From Bradyrhizobium sp. (GTDB taxonomy: Bacteria > Pseudomonadota > Alphaproteobacteria > Rhizobiales > Xanthobacteraceae), in the NCBI GenBank assembly GCA_028290165.1, contig JAQGKJ010000589.1:1-6659 (forward strand): a DNA stretch of 6,659 nucleotides, in the 5' to 3' direction. Both the position numbers and the translations under genes were made by a program. The notes beneath the pieces were generated by a model that saw nothing but the letters and a program-made list of their open reading frames with translations, was not told the DNA's origin and searched no databases. Of the stretch, positions 5,526-6,659 are shown piece by piece. The stretch's first letter is position 1. Each line of letters opens with the position of its first letter.

Positions 5526-6356
5526 TCACATCCCCCTCTCCGCATTGGGGAAGAATAATTGCTGGCCATCGATCTTGTAGCCCGCGATCGCGGCCTGGCC
5601 TTCGGCCGAGATCAGCCAGTCGATGAAGATCTGGCCCAGCTCCTTCCTCACGGTGGGATATTTTGAGGGGTTCACCAGCATGACGCCATATTGATTGAAC
5701 AGCCGCTTGTCGCCTTCGACCGATATTTCGAGGTCGCCGCGGTTCTTGAAGGATATCCAGGTCCCGCGGTCGGATAGCACATAACCGCTCATCGCGCTCA
5801 CGGTGTTGAGCGCCGCCCCCATGCCCTGCCCGATCTCGCGATACCAGGGGCCTTTGGCGGCGGCGAGATCGATACCGGCGTGCTTCCATAGCGACAGTTC
5901 GGCCAGATGGGTACCGGAATTGTCGCCGCGCGAGACGAACGGCGCGTGCTTGGCCTGGATCGTCTTCAGCGCGGTCTCGATATCCTTGCCCTTGACGCCC
6001 GCGGGGTCGCTTTTCGGCCCGATCAGGACGAAGTCGTTGTACATCACGTCAAACCGCTTCACGCCGAACCCCTCGGTAAGGAATTTTTCTTCCTGCGCTT
6101 TGGCATGGACGAACACCACGTCGGCATCCCCCCGCCGCGCGGTGTCGAGCGCCTGGCCGGTGCCCTGCGCGATCACCTTGACCTCGATGTTTGTCTTGGC
6201 CTTGAAGATCGGCAGCAGATAGCCGAACAGCCCGGAATCCTGGGTCGACGTGGTCGACGCCACGACGATCGATCGATCCTCGGCGCCCGCGGCTGCGACA
6301 TGGACAATGCTGCCGAGTAAAACCGCCCATGCGAGCGATGAAAGGCGAAACGCCAT
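5526..6356 (-). CDS. tupA: TupA-type tungstate (or molybdate) ABC transporter binding protein
   Basis: This 276-residue periplasmic protein captures an oxyanion and delivers it to an ABC importer. Residues 1-25 are a signal peptide: a basic start, a hydrophobic stretch (about 8-20) and an AAAGA cleavage region before EDRS. The mature protein opens with VVASTTSTQDSGL (31-43), the hallmark of TupA-like proteins whose Ser/Thr cluster binds the oxyanion, and has FVSRGDNSGTH (140-150), another family signature. The C-terminus (IDWLISAEGQAAIAGY, 245-260) is typical. The family is best known for tungstate, but substrate cannot be proven from sequence, and some members bind molybdate. AAAGGAAG ending 6 bases before the ATG supports the start. 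It follows the ATPase gene by 21 bp and precedes two MoeA-family genes, so captured metal probably feeds cofactor synthesis directly. Confidence 0.92.
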   Translation of the reverse strand: MAFRLSSLAWAVLLGSIVHVAAAGAEDRSIVVASTTSTQDSGLFGYLLPIFKAKTNIEVKVIAQGTGQALDTARRGDADVVFVHAKAQEEKFLTEGFGVKRFDVMYNDFVLIGPKSDPAGVKGKDIETALKTIQAKHAPFVSRGDNSGTHLAELSLWKHAGIDLAAAKGPWYREIGQGMGAALNTVSAMSGYVLSDRGTWISFKNRGDLEISVEGDKRLFNQYGVMLVNPSKYPTVRKELGQIFIDWLISAEGQAAIAGYKIDGQQLFFPNAERGM

Positions 6357-6377
6357 CAGGTGCTTCCTTTCCGAAAA

Positions 6378-6659
6378 TCAAATCACGAGATCGCCGCGCA
6401 CGAAGGCGGCCGCCTCCGGCGTCGATGGGCGGTCGAGGAAATCCGCGGCCCTGCCCTGCTCGCGCAGCGCGCCGCGGACCAGAAAGATCACATCGCCCGC
6501 AACCCGGCGCACCTGGCCGAGATCGTGGGAGGCCATCACGATCTTGATGCCGGATTGGGCCGCCGCCAGAACGATCTCTTCGACGGTGCGCGTCGCGGCG
6601 GGATCGAGATTGGCGGTGGGCTCGTCGAGCAGCAGAACTTCCGGATCGCGCGCCAGCGC
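6378..6659 (-). CDS. tupC: ABC transporter ATPase of the tungstate/molybdate importer (C-terminal part)
   Basis: The last 93 codons of an ATP-binding subunit run in from the right edge and stop with TGA at 6380-6378. The fragment starts ALARDPEVLLLDEPTANLD, containing Walker B (LLLDE) and the D-loop (ANLD, residues 16-19 of the fragment). The switch histidine is in ASHDL (H45), and a short C-terminal tail ends RGDLVI. Walker A and the ABC signature lie outside the window. It has no long regulatory domain after the H-loop, as expected for TupC rather than ModC, which usually carries a C-terminal molybdate-binding (MOP) domain. With tupA only 21 bp downstream, it is very likely the energising subunit of the same importer. 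The permease (tupB) is expected farther upstream, outside the window. The gene name rests on this context. Confidence 0.88.
   Translation of the reverse strand, partial: ALARDPEVLLLDEPTANLDPAATRTVEEIVLAAAQSGIKIVMASHDLGQVRRVAGDVIFLVRGALREQGRAADFLDRPSTPEAAAFVRGDLVI

Noticed and set aside
5512..5889. A 126-residue N-terminal extension of the MoeA-like protein
   Set aside because: It lies wholly over tupA in another frame and is rich in Arg. A strong ribosome binding site directly precedes the ATG at 5511.
6237..6262. Repeated GGTCGACG units in tupA
   Set aside because: They encode the family motif STTST with repeated Ser-Thr codons, so the repeat is explained by the protein.

Overview
The window looks like a molybdenum/tungsten cofactor (Moco/Wco) region from an alphaproteobacterium, most likely Bradyrhizobium, Rhodopseudomonas or a close relative. 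This rests on the high G+C (low to mid 60s percent, estimated by eye), the codon choice, the style of the FdhD and MobA proteins, and a MoeA fused to a periplasmic-binding-protein-like domain, which I associate with this group. The genus is inference; I could not run a search.

Layout. The first 35 bases are the 5' end of a leftward gene whose 11 readable residues (MKVIGLAGWSG) fit the P-loop start of MobB. A 94-bp divergent gap (36-129) separates it from a rightward run: fdhD (130-1020), mobA overlapping its end (about 1013-1660), and a short-chain dehydrogenase/reductase (SDR) gene with its own strong ribosome binding site (1685-2422). Ten bases further on, this run meets a leftward operon that enters from the right edge. 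In transcription order the operon is: the end of an ABC transporter ATPase (6659-6378), a TupA-type tungstate/molybdate binding protein with a signal peptide (6356-5526), a divergent MoeA-like protein (5511-4396), and a MoeA plus binding-protein-domain fusion (4394-2433). Spacings are 21, 14 and 1 bp, so these four genes are probably co-transcribed. Their promoter lies outside the window.

How the genes fit together. The importer brings in tungstate or molybdate. The two MoeA-family proteins would act at metal insertion into molybdopterin. MobA, helped by MobB, adds GMP to make the bis-MGD cofactor. FdhD sulfurates that cofactor for formate dehydrogenase. The SDR has no evident link to this pathway.

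The main anomaly is a single in-frame TGA at 3920-3918 inside the MoeA fusion. The reading frame and protein similarity continue unbroken on both sides, so this is a point nonsense change, a sequencing error, or a leaky or restarted stop; it is not a frameshift. Other points are a second MoeA lacking a usual active-site motif, an FdhD with only one cysteine at the usual CxxC site, a near-perfect 21-bp palindrome inside the second moeA, and an inverted repeat just upstream of fdhD. I saw no rRNA, tRNA, CRISPR array, insertion sequence or convincing intrinsic terminator.
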